A stretch of DNA of 7,906 bases from Alphaproteobacteria bacterium (GTDB taxonomy: Bacteria; Pseudomonadota; Alphaproteobacteria; Puniceispirillales; Puniceispirillaceae): positions 1 through 7,906 of the forward strand of contig JAACDT010000048.1 in assembly GCA_009936885.1 (NCBI GenBank). Direction: 5' to 3'. Below are positions 1 through 6,955 of the stretch, in pieces (the first letter of the stretch is position 1; the number at the start of each line of letters is the position of its first letter). The position numbers and the translations under genes were made by a program. The notes beneath the pieces are model-generated. The model saw nothing but the letters and a program-made list of their open reading frames with translations. It ran no database searches and was not told the DNA's origin.

Positions 1-589
1 CAGCTGCCAGTTTTGCCCCATGTGCCTGAGATATAAGATGCAGCATCATATCAAGTGCAGCGGTTCCGCCAGAACAGGTTATGTGCGTTCCATCAATCTC
101 AAATAACTCATTGGTAATTTCAAGATGTGGGAATTCTTCACGCATTGCATCTATATTCTCCCAGTGAATGGTGCATCGACTCTCGCCTAGCATTCCCGCT
201 TTTGCTAGAACATAAGTACCACTGCAAATGGCGCCAATAGTAATGCCATTTCGCTCTAGGCGTCTTACGATGGCAAGGGTTGCTTTATCTGTGTGCTTTT
301 CAACATTTGTGCCGCTACATATTAAAACAAGTCTGCATTTAAATAACGCGTCTAAACTGCTGTTTACGGAAACTTCAAGACCGTTTGATGCACGCACGTC
401 TGCATTAGATATATGCGTGGTAACCCAGCTAAATAGAGGTTGTTCCCGCAGTCTATTTGCAGCGCGCAACGGCTCTACAGCAGCTGAAAAGGCAAGCAAG
501 GAAAAATCGTTCAATAATAAAAACCCAACCTGAACAGTATCAAGCTCAGAGCGGGGTTTTAACATATCTTTAATCGTGTCACCCTTCAA
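1..589 (-). CDS. GlxA-family transcriptional regulator, DJ-1/PfpI-like domain (partial, C-terminus off the left edge)
   Basis: The visible 196 residues form the N-terminal DJ-1/PfpI (class I amidotransferase-like) domain of a GlxA-type regulator. Family members carry an AraC-type DNA-binding domain after this point; here it would lie beyond the left edge, so it is inferred. Diagnostic stretches are VGFLLLNDFSLLAFSAAVEP (about 21-40), GAICSGTYVLAKAG (119-132) with Cys122 at the nucleophile-elbow position, CTIHWE (139-144) and TCSGGTAALDMMLHLI (171-186). The reading frame is unbroken. I place the start at TTG (589-587) because AGGAG lies 7 bases upstream; the in-frame ATG at 565 has no good ribosome binding site. 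Known relatives such as GbdR act as small-molecule-responsive activators of choline, glycine betaine or amino-acid catabolism. The gene is divergent from fhs, so control of one-carbon metabolism is a reasonable inference, but the ligand cannot be read from the sequence. Confidence 0.9.
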   Translation of the reverse strand, partial: MKGDTIKDMLKPRSELDTVQVGFLLLNDFSLLAFSAAVEPLRAANRLREQPLFSWVTTHISNADVRASNGLEVSVNSSLDALFKCRLVLICSGTNVEKHTDKATLAIVRRLERNGITIGAICSGTYVLAKAGMLGESRCTIHWENIDAMREEFPHLEITNELFEIDGTHITCSGGTAALDMMLHLISQAHGAKLAA

Positions 590-596
590 TAAAGAG

Positions 597-602
597 CTCC
601 TA
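597..602 (-). promoter_or_regulatory. Ribosome binding site deciding a TTG start for the GlxA-family gene
   Basis: Read on the minus strand, TAGGAG is followed by 7 bases and then TTG (589-587). This is near-ideal Shine-Dalgarno spacing. The alternative ATG, eight codons downstream, is preceded only by a distant AGGGTG, so the TTG start is preferred. The site overlaps one copy (599-604) of the CCTATC motif repeated through this intergenic region. Confidence 0.6.
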
Positions 603-624
603 TCGCCAAGTTTATAACTTTTAC

Positions 625-687
625 CTTTATCCTATCTTTTGATATCGTAAAACCAATATCTTAATATTTCATGATAAAAGGATAAAG
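625..687. repeat. 9-bp inverted repeat in the GlxA-fhs divergent promoter region
   Basis: CTTTATCCT at 625-633 is perfectly complemented by AGGATAAAG at 679-687, with 45 bases between the arms. The spacing is too wide for a transcript hairpin of note. It would suit two half-sites for a dimeric regulator bound on either side of a divergent promoter. In this AT-rich stretch a chance match is possible. Confidence 0.35.
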
Positions 688-752
688 TTGAGTTTATGGA
701 CGTTTTTTGATTAGTTCATGTCGAATAAAAAACGGTATGAAGAAATCAAGTG

Positions 753-781
753 TTTACACCCGTGAAATGAAGCTATGTGAT
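753..781 (+). promoter_or_regulatory. Candidate sigma-70 promoter for fhs
   Basis: TTTACA (753-758, five of six consensus positions) is separated by 17 bases from TGTGAT (776-781, four of six). Transcription would begin near 788, giving a leader of about 60 bases. The 11-bp-period direct repeat at 797-816 would then fall just downstream of the start point. The -10 element is poor, which would fit a promoter that needs an activator. Confidence 0.3.
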
Positions 782-796
782 ACAGGTTATTGTCCT

Positions 797-816
797 GTGC
801 CTATCTAGTGCCTATC
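797..816. repeat. Direct repeat GTGCCTATC x2 with 11-bp period (candidate regulator site)
   Basis: GTGCCTATC occurs at 797-805 and again at 808-816, offset by 11 bp or about one helical turn. A shorter third copy, GCCTATC, sits at 844-850 directly before the fhs start codon. The core CCTATC is also found at 599-604 and 631-636, giving five same-orientation copies in about 250 bp. AraC-type proteins carry two helix-turn-helix units that contact successive major grooves, so repeats one turn apart would suit the divergent GlxA-family regulator. That assignment is inference. Confidence 0.4.
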
Positions 817-850
817 CCGTTTAAGATTAATCCCATAAAAGGAGCCTATC

Positions 851-2518
851 ATGAGTGATATCGAAATTGCCCGTAATGCTGCAGTTAAACCGATTTCTGA
901 AATTGGGCAAAAACTAGATATCCCAAACAAAGCCATGATTCCGTTTGGCCATGATAAAGCAAAGATCAGTCTTGATTGGCTGGACCAGCAACCATCGCGA
1001 GATAATGCAAAGCTTATATTGGTTACTGCCATTAACCCTACGCCTGCAGGTGAGGGTAAAACAACAACATCTGTTGGATTAGGAGATGGTATAAACCGGA
1101 TTGGAAAGAATTCTATCACCTGCCTGCGGGAGCCTTCTCTTGGCCCATGTTTTGGAATGAAAGGCGGGGCAGCTGGCGGCGGTTATGCCCAAGTTGTGCC
1201 GATGGAGGATATAAATCTTCATTTTACAGGCGATTTTCACGCGATTACATCTGCGCATAATTTGCTCTCTGCTATGATAGATAATCACATCTATTGGGGT
1301 AACGAGCTTAATATAGATACAAGGCGCATTGTTTGGCGCCGTGTGCTTGATATGAATGATAGAGCGTTGCGGCAGAACACAGTGTCGCTTGGCGGCATTG
1401 CGAACGGATTTCCACGCGAATCTGGGTTTGATATTACCGTTGCTTCTGAAATTATGGCCATCTTGTGTCTTGCAGGCGATCTTGACGATTTGCAATCCAG
1501 ATTAGGGGATATTATTATTGGATATCGCCGTGACAAATCAGCTATTTTTTGCCGTGATATTAGAGCAGATGGGGCTATGACTGTTTTATTGAAAGACGCT
1601 ATACAACCGAACTTGGTTCAAACATTAGAATCAAATCCAGCATTTATTCATGGTGGTCCCTTTGCGAATATAGCACATGGTTGCAATTCTGTAATTGCAA
1701 CAAAAGCAGCGTTAAAATTAGCAGATTATGTTGTCACTGAGGCTGGTTTTGGAGCTGACCTTGGTGCCGAGAAATTTTTTGATATTAAATGCCGCAAGGC
1801 TGGCTTAAGCCCATCTTGTGTTGTGCTTGTAGCCACTGTAAGAGCGCTGAAGATGAATGGTGGGATTGGCAAGGATGAGCTGGGAGTAGAGAATTTAGAA
1901 GCAATCCAGCAGGGTAGTGTTAATCTTCTAAGGCATTTGGAAAATCTTGCTAAATTTGGGGTTACGTCTATTGTAGCCATAAATCATTTTGTAACGGACA
2001 CACCAGCAGAAATAGAACTGGTAAAGAATATTGTTCAGAGGGTCGGGGTTGAGGCTGTTGAATGCAGGCACTGGGCTGATGGCTCAAAGGGAACCGAAGA
2101 GCTAGCGCATAAAGTTGTGGATATCTGTGATAATGGGCAGGCTAATTTCACCCCGCTTTATCCAGATTCTATGCCGTTAATTGAAAAAATTAATAAGGTT
2201 GCAACTGAGATTTATCGTGCAGATGAGATTGTTGCTGATAAGAAAATTCTGAACCAGCTGGCTGAGTGGGAGGAGGCAGGGTATCGCAATTTGCCAGTCT
2301 GTATGGCAAAAACTCAATATTCATTTTCTGCTGACCCGTCATTGCGCGGCGCCCCAACTGGACATAGCTTGCCTATTCGCGAGGTTAGATTATCTGCAGG
2401 TGCTGGATTTATAGTGGCTATTTGCGGAGACATCATGACAATGCCTGGGCTCCCTCGTAAGCCAGCAGCAGAAATGATCGGCATTAGTGAGGCAGGGCAA
2501 GTAGAAGGATTGTTTTAA
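851..2518 (+). CDS. fhs: Formate-tetrahydrofolate ligase (10-formyl-THF synthetase)
   Basis: This enzyme joins formate to tetrahydrofolate at the expense of ATP, giving 10-formyl-THF, or runs in reverse to conserve energy. It is a cytosolic enzyme that feeds purine, formyl-Met-tRNA and other one-carbon pathways. At 555 residues it matches the usual bacterial length of about 555-560. The nucleotide-binding loop [11 protein letters not shown] lies at 63-73, the glycine-rich [19 protein letters not shown] at 93-111 and [12 protein letters not shown] at 121-132. Near the C-terminus are [17 protein letters not shown] and [15 protein letters not shown], all family hallmarks. AAAAGGAG ends 6 bases before the ATG, supporting the start. 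It is divergent from the GlxA-family gene. No folD or other folate gene is visible beside it, so the partner dehydrogenase/cyclohydrolase must be elsewhere. A 66-bp gap with no evident terminator leads to the next gene. Confidence 0.97.
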   Translation: MSDIEIARNAAVKPISEIGQKLDIPNKAMIPFGHDKAKISLDWLDQQPSRDNAKLILVTAINPTPAGEGKTTTSVGLGDGINRIGKNSITCLREPSLGPCFGMKGGAAGGGYAQVVPMEDINLHFTGDFHAITSAHNLLSAMIDNHIYWGNELNIDTRRIVWRRVLDMNDRALRQNTVSLGGIANGFPRESGFDITVASEIMAILCLAGDLDDLQSRLGDIIIGYRRDKSAIFCRDIRADGAMTVLLKDAIQPNLVQTLESNPAFIHGGPFANIAHGCNSVIATKAALKLADYVVTEAGFGADLGAEKFFDIKCRKAGLSPSCVVLVATVRALKMNGGIGKDELGVENLEAIQQGSVNLLRHLENLAKFGVTSIVAINHFVTDTPAEIELVKNIVQRVGVEAVECRHWADGSKGTEELAHKVVDICDNGQANFTPLYPDSMPLIEKINKVATEIYRADEIVADKKILNQLAEWEEAGYRNLPVCMAKTQYSFSADPSLRGAPTGHSLPIREVRLSAGAGFIVAICGDIMTMPGLPRKPAAEMIGISEAGQVEGLF

Positions 2519-2584
2519 ATCAGCAATTGCGAATTTAAGTTTCTTGCTAGCTAGATTTACTCAAGTCTGATATGTGATAGCGCT

Positions 2585-3412
2585 ATGAGTGATATGTCAG
2601 ATTATTCAGAGCAACAAACAGTTATAACCTCATCTAGTAATCAGGATATAAAGAGATTACGCTCACTCCATGAACGTAAATATCGCAAACAAACAGGCTG
2701 GTTCCTTGCTGAGGGCTTGCGTATTTGCACCGAAGCATTGCAAAAAGGCTTTGCACCTCAAAGACTGCTTGATGAAGATGGAAGACAGACAGACCCCTTA
2801 ATTGCTGATTTAATAATTGCTTGCAAAAAGGCTGGGGGACGGGTGTTACCAGTTACACGCTCCTTGCTGGTAAAAGTCAGCAACAAGGATAACCCTCAGA
2901 CAGTTATTGGCGCCTATCAACAATTTTCAACAAATCTATCAGAAATCAAAACCGCGGATGTGAGATGCTGGGTAGCTCTTGATAGAATTCGTGACCCTGG
3001 TAATTTGGGTACAATCATACGCACAATAGATGCGGTTGCTGCAGATGGCGTTATTCTAATTGATGATTGTACCGATCCATTTTCTGTTGAATCTGTAAGA
3101 GCGTCGATGGGCGCTATTTTTACGCTAAAGGTAAGTCACTGCACTAGCGAAGAATTTATCACCTTTAAGAGAGAATTTAAGGGATCTGTGATAGGTACTG
3201 CTTTGCAATCTAGTGTTGATTATCGTACCGCTGACTGGCGCGCACCATGTATTATTTTAATGGGGAATGAGCAAGCAGGATTGCCCACAAAACTAAGACA
3301 GGCATGTGATCAGATTATTGCAATGCCAATGCAGGGTCACTCTGATAGTTTGAATTTGGCGGTTGCTACTGGCATTTCTTTATATGAATTTTTGCGGAAT
3401 CAATCTGATTAA
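2585..3412 (+). CDS. SpoU/TrmH-family RNA 2'-O-ribose methyltransferase
   Basis: The protein probably transfers methyl from S-adenosylmethionine to a ribose 2'-OH in rRNA or tRNA; the exact target cannot be told from sequence. Residues about 12-115 resemble the N-terminal substrate-binding domain of the family (SSNQDIKRLRSL and the FLAEGLRICTEAL stretch). The SPOUT knot domain follows. Motif 1 is LDRIRDPGNLGTIIRT (132-147, with Asn140 and Arg146), motif 2 ILMGNEQAGLP (224-234, with Glu229) and motif 3 AMPMQGHSDSLNLAVATGIS (246-265, with Ser255 and Asn257). All expected catalytic and cofactor residues are present, and 275 residues is normal. The start is uncertain: ATG at 2585 and ATG at 2594 both fit, and neither has a clear ribosome binding site. 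It could be co-transcribed with fhs across the 66-bp gap. It converges with the next gene. Confidence 0.88.
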   Translation: MSDMSDYSEQQTVITSSSNQDIKRLRSLHERKYRKQTGWFLAEGLRICTEALQKGFAPQRLLDEDGRQTDPLIADLIIACKKAGGRVLPVTRSLLVKVSNKDNPQTVIGAYQQFSTNLSEIKTADVRCWVALDRIRDPGNLGTIIRTIDAVAADGVILIDDCTDPFSVESVRASMGAIFTLKVSHCTSEEFITFKREFKGSVIGTALQSSVDYRTADWRAPCIILMGNEQAGLPTKLRQACDQIIAMPMQGHSDSLNLAVATGISLYEFLRNQSD

Positions 3413-3445
3413 AGATGACCGCTGGATAGTATCACCCTGTTAGCC

Positions 3446-4390
3446 TTATGTTGCTAAACCACACCATCTTGCATAAAGGGCCTGTCCAATTGCTCTTGGT
3501 GGTTTGCTTGATACTGTATCATCTTCAATAAGAGCTATTTCACCAGATGTTAATTCCCCTCCCATATTTGAGAAGCTATTAGCTATCGCAGCATGAACCG
3601 AAATAATAGAAAGCCGAACTGCATAAATAGTTGCTACTAGAAATAAAGGCGAGTTAGTCATCAATTGCTGACAATTAGATAATAAGGATGGAAGGTTTTC
3701 GTGCAATTGCCATATCTCTCCTTTTGGTCCTCTGCCATATTTAGGGGGGTCTAGTATTATCCCGTCATATGACTTACCGCGTCTTAATTCGCGTTGAACG
3801 AATTGTAATGCATCTTCAGTGATAAACCGAATAGGGGCATCCTCTAATTTGCTAAGAGCTCTATTGTCAAATGCAAGCTGAACCGCTTTTTTGCTTGCAT
3901 CGATATGTGTGATTTCTGCACCTGCATTTGCTGCATGCAAACTGGCAATTCCTGAATAGGCAAACAGATTTAAGATCCGAGGTGCTCGATTATGGATCTT
4001 TATAAATTCCTTGATTTTTTGGGCGCACCATTGCCAATGAACAGATTGTTCTGGGAAAAACCCTAGATGCCTGAATGATGTCGGCATTGCAAAGAAATGA
4101 ATATCTTCAAACTGCATCTGCCAGTTCTCTGGAAGAGAGTTATTTAAACGCCAGTTTCCGCCGTTCTCACTATCTTGTCCTGATGTGATAAAATGTCCAT
4201 CTGCCTCCTGCCATGCAGATTTTTCTAGTCTTGGTGCCCATAATGCCTGTGCTTCAGGTCTGACAAACCGATAGGGGCCAAATTGTTCTAACTTTTGACC
4301 ATCCCCAGAATCTATCAATCTATAATCCTGCCATCCAGTAGGGAAGAGGTGGTGCGAAATTTCAGAAGGGGTCAAGTTCATAATCTGCAT
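3446..4390 (-). CDS. Class I SAM-dependent methyltransferase, RlmI-like (COG1092 type)
   Basis: This is probably an rRNA base methyltransferase of the RlmI/RlmK-related group. The N-terminal part (GWQDYRLIDSGDGQKLEQFG and the following FVRPEAQALW) matches a conserved lead-in seen in alphaproteobacterial members. The Rossmann domain follows: motif I ILNLFAYSGIASL (about 139-151 from the start used here), the acidic HIDAS (162-166) for cofactor ribose, and DPPKYGRGP (214-222) as the catalytic motif IV. The C-terminus is intact (QALYARWCGLAT). The start is unclear. TTG at 4417, ATG at 4390 and ATG at 4381 are all in frame, and none has a well-spaced ribosome binding site. I used the first ATG, giving 314 residues; the TTG form would be 323. 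It is divergent from the Lrp-type regulator and converges with the SpoU-type gene across 33 bp that show no terminator hairpin. Confidence 0.85.
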   Translation of the reverse strand: MQIMNLTPSEISHHLFPTGWQDYRLIDSGDGQKLEQFGPYRFVRPEAQALWAPRLEKSAWQEADGHFITSGQDSENGGNWRLNNSLPENWQMQFEDIHFFAMPTSFRHLGFFPEQSVHWQWCAQKIKEFIKIHNRAPRILNLFAYSGIASLHAANAGAEITHIDASKKAVQLAFDNRALSKLEDAPIRFITEDALQFVQRELRRGKSYDGIILDPPKYGRGPKGEIWQLHENLPSLLSNCQQLMTNSPLFLVATIYAVRLSIISVHAAIANSFSNMGGELTSGEIALIEDDTVSSKPPRAIGQALYARWCGLAT

Positions 4391-4429
4391 AGTGGCGAAC
4401 AAATAGGCGAGTGACAACCCTAATTAGAG

Positions 4430-4492
4430 TAGAATATTTTTGTCTTTTCTAGTATAATTAAGCATAAATTAGAAAATATTTTTAATTTTCTA
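4430..4492. promoter_or_regulatory. Candidate Lrp-type operator: alternating TAGAA/TTCTA half-sites
   Basis: Four half-sites alternate in this AT-rich divergent region: TAGAA 4430-4434, TTCTA 4447-4451, TAGAA 4470-4474 and TTCTA 4488-4492. The last two belong to a perfect 8-bp dyad, TAGAAAAT (4470-4477) and ATTTTCTA (4485-4492), with 7 bases between. Dyad centres fall near 4440, 4460 and 4481, about two helical turns apart. The edges resemble the E. coli Lrp consensus YAGHAWATTWTDCTR, but the dyad is 23 bp rather than 15. Lrp-family octamers wrap DNA carrying phased sites and commonly repress their own gene, which starts at 4538. TATAAA at 4491-4496 might be a -10 element overlapping the dyad. 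Confidence 0.45.
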
Positions 4493-4537
4493 TAAAATCA
4501 CGTGGGTTTATCTTAAATTAATTGGGAGACCAGTTTA

Positions 4538-4996
4538 ATGGATGCTGTCGACAAAAAAATTCTAATTATACTGCAACAAGATTCAGCTCAACCTGTAGCC
4601 GATATTGCGCGAAAGGTAGGTCTCTCTGTAACACCATGTTGGAGGCGAATCCAGAAGCTTGAGGAAGAAGGTATTATCAGAAGCCGTGTTGCATTGCTAA
4701 ATGCCAAGCAGGTTGGCCTTGGAATGTCTGTTTTTGTGGCGATAAAAATTACTGAACATTCATCGGAATGGCTGAATAAATTCGCAACAAAAATTTCTGA
4801 ATATGAAGAAGTTTTGGAGTTTTATCGCATGTCAGGTGACGTGGATTATCTACTGCGGGTGGTTGTAGAAAACATAGCAGCTTATGATACATTTTATAAA
4901 AAATTAATATCTGAGGTTCCATTAAAAGACGTTAGTTCTTCTTTTGCGATGGAAGAAATTAAATATTCAACTGCGCTTCCTATCTCTCAGCTTTGA
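4538..4996 (+). CDS. Lrp/AsnC-family transcriptional regulator
   Basis: This is a complete 152-residue member of the feast/famine regulator family, at the family's usual length. The N-terminal helix-turn-helix spans about 17-40 (PVADIARKVGLSVTPCWRRI, then QKLEEEGII) and contacts DNA. A linker strand (SRVALLNAKQVG) leads to the C-terminal RAM domain at about 63-142, with the effector-binding loop MSGDVDYLLRV at 98-108. Family members form dimers and octamers and sense amino acids; the ligand here cannot be assigned. GGGAGA (4524-4529) ends 8 bases before the ATG, supporting the start. The dyads at 4430-4492 suggest autoregulation and possible control of the divergent methyltransferase gene. 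Its stop codon touches the stop codon of the convergent glycosyltransferase gene with no base between. Confidence 0.95.
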   Translation: MDAVDKKILIILQQDSAQPVADIARKVGLSVTPCWRRIQKLEEEGIIRSRVALLNAKQVGLGMSVFVAIKITEHSSEWLNKFATKISEYEEVLEFYRMSGDVDYLLRVVVENIAAYDTFYKKLISEVPLKDVSSSFAMEEIKYSTALPISQL

Positions 4997-6034
4997 TTAT
5001 GACTCTGATTTTTTGGTTATCTTAGAGATAATTGAAAAAAGATGTTGTGCAAAAGCCTCCTTTGAAAAACGTTTATCATTAATGGCCTTTATCGCATTGT
5101 GTTGATAGCGAAGCCTTTTCTGAGGATCTGTTATAAGAGTTCTTAAGCAATGCGCCAGCTCATTACTATCTGAGGGCTGAAAAAAAAGTGCATTCTCCTC
5201 CTGTTTACAAATCCATAATGGACCATTTGTTCTAGTCGCAATTATAGCAACACCATGATGCATCATCTCAGCTAATATATAGCCAAACGGCTCATCAAGA
5301 GAGGGAAGACAAAATATATCAATTGAGGGTGCAAAATCTTCGATATCAACCCATCCGGTAAATCTTACAGGATTACCGCTCTGTTCAGCATAGGAGCGAA
5401 GCTGTGTGGATAATGAACCATCACCTGCAAGTAGGAATTCAGTTTCTGGGTATTCACTCCTGATTTTAGCGGCTGCATCTATAAATGTCTTAAACCCTTT
5501 TTTTTCAACAAACCTGCCTGCGGCACCAATTTTAACACTGGAATTTGCCTGAATATTGGGATTTAAGGTAAAACTGGATTTTGTTTGAGGTTCGAAATAA
5601 TGAGGTAACATGTGGATGGTATTATCATCTCTGCCCAATTCTTTTGCTTGCTGCACTGCATTTGGCGTTAAACATATAAGATGCTCTGCATCCTTAAATT
5701 GCGCTGGCTTGTCATTATGACAAATACCTATTACGTGTTTGCAATATTTCTGAATGCTCGCGCAGATAAACCCGTTATGCGCAAGCCCAATTTCAAAAGA
5801 GTGGTGATGGAGTTTCTGAATGGGCAGATACGTAGCTCTTCTCAGAAGTGTTTTTTGCATCCATGACATGTGTAGGTGTCGCGCATTATATTGGAGTTCG
5901 TAAAACGGCAATCTATTAGGCGTGAAATAAATATTCTCAAACTGATGCATGGCTGATAGCACGCTAAGATAGGCTTTAAATGCGTTTTGAATGCCGCCTG
6001 GTTTATTATCGCTGGTAATATGCAGGATTTTCAT
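4997..6034 (-). CDS. Family 4 glycosyltransferase (GT-B fold)
   Basis: The protein transfers a sugar from a nucleotide-sugar donor, with retention of configuration, probably to a lipopolysaccharide, exopolysaccharide or other surface glycan; acceptor and sugar are unknown. The N-terminal Rossmann half (MKILHITSDNKPGGIQNAF) has the glycine pair Gly13-Gly14 typical of the acceptor side. The C-terminal donor half (about 165-340) starts at KIGAAGRFVEKKGFKTFIDA, with the Arg174 and Lys178/Lys179 expected near the donor phosphates. The E-x7-E signature is Glu248-PFGYILA-Glu256. It has no signal peptide or membrane helix, so it should act on the cytoplasmic face of the membrane. At 345 residues it is near the normal length. 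Only a weak GGAAAAG precedes the ATG. It follows the EamA permease gene by 18 bp, so the two are probably co-transcribed and perhaps linked in function. Confidence 0.92.
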   Translation of the reverse strand: MKILHITSDNKPGGIQNAFKAYLSVLSAMHQFENIYFTPNRLPFYELQYNARHLHMSWMQKTLLRRATYLPIQKLHHHSFEIGLAHNGFICASIQKYCKHVIGICHNDKPAQFKDAEHLICLTPNAVQQAKELGRDDNTIHMLPHYFEPQTKSSFTLNPNIQANSSVKIGAAGRFVEKKGFKTFIDAAAKIRSEYPETEFLLAGDGSLSTQLRSYAEQSGNPVRFTGWVDIEDFAPSIDIFCLPSLDEPFGYILAEMMHHGVAIIATRTNGPLWICKQEENALFFQPSDSNELAHCLRTLITDPQKRLRYQHNAIKAINDKRFSKEAFAQHLFSIISKITKKSES

Positions 6035-6052
6035 AAAAGTATCTTTTCCGAG

Positions 6053-6955
6053 TTAAGCATATAACAGCACAAGAATGATGGAAATGCCAAGCACGCTGAT
6101 GCCGATTACTTCAAGCAGAGTAATTTTTTCCTTCAAAAAAAGCCAAGAAAACAAAATCGATATAATTAATTCTATCTGGCCAATAGCTCGAACAGGGCCA
6201 AGATGAAACATGGCAAAAGCTATAAACCATGCCGCAGTAGAGACAGCTGCTGTAATACCTATGAATATGCCAATTCTCCAGTTAGCAAGACACAGCATTA
6301 ATTGTTCAGGCTGTCTTAGAATTAGGTAGGAGCCAAGAATAATGGTTTGCATGGTAATAGCTATCGCAGCTGTAAAACTAGCATCTAGCAAAAGATCACC
6401 TTCCAGAAGTACAGTTGCCTTGAAGTAGAATATATTTGCTGATGCGAGCGCTGCACCTGAGCCAATTCCCAAAAAGTGAGAAGGGGAAAAGAATAAATGC
6501 ACTTTATGTCCATCAGCGGATTCAATTTTTTGGCACCTAAGAAGAGCAATACCAACAAGTCCAATTATGATTGCAAATAGTGTGGAAAAGCTTGCCACAT
6601 AGCCGATTAAAAAGGCTTCCAACAGGGCGGTTTGAAGGATTTCAGTTTTTGATAGAGCAATGCCAATTGCATAATTTCGATGATTAAACATCATAATGAG
6701 TAGTATGGTGAAGGCTATTTGGAGAATTGCTGCAAAGCCGACAAACACAAAAAATAGCATGTTCATTTCAGGCAAAGAGGCGCCTGTTTTAAGACAAATC
6801 GCAAATGTCCAAATCCAGGCGAATAAAATACCATAAACAAATCGGCTAAAGCTGGCCCCTAATTCACCAGTACGCGGGATTAATATTTTCTGACAAACTG
6901 TGCGCAGGGATTGCGCGGTCGCCCCTATGATTGCAATGATAGCCCAAAATTCCAT
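6053..6955 (-). CDS. EamA/DMT-superfamily ten-helix permease
   Basis: This is an inner-membrane protein of 300 residues with about ten hydrophobic helices, roughly at 3-24, 36-55, 66-88, 95-115, 121-140, 160-178, 190-212, 226-250, 255-274 and 280-299. That is the two-fold EamA repeat of drug/metabolite transporters. The second repeat ends in the typical pattern GPVRAIGQIELIISILFSWL, then FLKEKITLLEVIGISVLG. Family members move amino acids, nucleosides, sugars or other metabolites; the substrate cannot be told here. The gene lies 18 bp upstream of a glycosyltransferase gene, so a role in export or flipping of a glycan precursor is possible, but this is inference from position only. No Shine-Dalgarno sequence precedes the ATG. 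A 9-bp inverted repeat lies immediately upstream instead. It sits 44 bp downstream of the unrecognised helical protein gene. Confidence 0.9.
   Translation of the reverse strand: MEFWAIIAIIGATAQSLRTVCQKILIPRTGELGASFSRFVYGILFAWIWTFAICLKTGASLPEMNMLFFVFVGFAAILQIAFTILLIMMFNHRNYAIGIALSKTEILQTALLEAFLIGYVASFSTLFAIIIGLVGIALLRCQKIESADGHKVHLFFSPSHFLGIGSGAALASANIFYFKATVLLEGDLLLDASFTAAIAITMQTIILGSYLILRQPEQLMLCLANWRIGIFIGITAAVSTAAWFIAFAMFHLGPVRAIGQIELIISILFSWLFLKEKITLLEVIGISVLGISIILVLLYA

Noticed and set aside
228..533. Plus-strand open frame of 101 codons
   Set aside because: It lies wholly opposite the conserved DJ-1/PfpI domain of the GlxA-family gene and has no ribosome binding site or family signature.
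750..759. GTGTTTACAC as a small operator dyad
   Set aside because: Its arms are only 4 bp, and it overlaps the candidate -35 element TTTACA, so chance is likely.
590..850. Riboswitch or structured leader upstream of fhs
   Set aside because: I saw no recognisable THF, glycine or SAM riboswitch pattern and no strong hairpin. The repeats here are direct repeats or widely spaced inverted repeats.
805..1980. Several minus-strand open frames of 81-138 codons inside fhs (805-1119, 1079-1495, 1291-1536, 1726-1980)
   Set aside because: They lie opposite a strongly conserved fhs and overlap each other. Their translations show no recognisable family features; they are shadows of fhs codon usage.
2519..2584. 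Terminator between fhs and the SpoU-type gene
   Set aside because: The GCTAGCTAG stretch is palindromic but has no GC-rich stem and no T-run, so it does not make an intrinsic terminator.
4418..4537. TATAAT at 4453-4458 as a -10 element
   Set aside because: It matches consensus, but no acceptable -35 element lies 15-19 bp upstream. In such AT-rich DNA the hexamer is expected by chance.
5681..5866. Plus-strand open frame of 61 codons
   Set aside because: It is antisense to the well-supported glycosyltransferase coding sequence and shows nothing recognisable.
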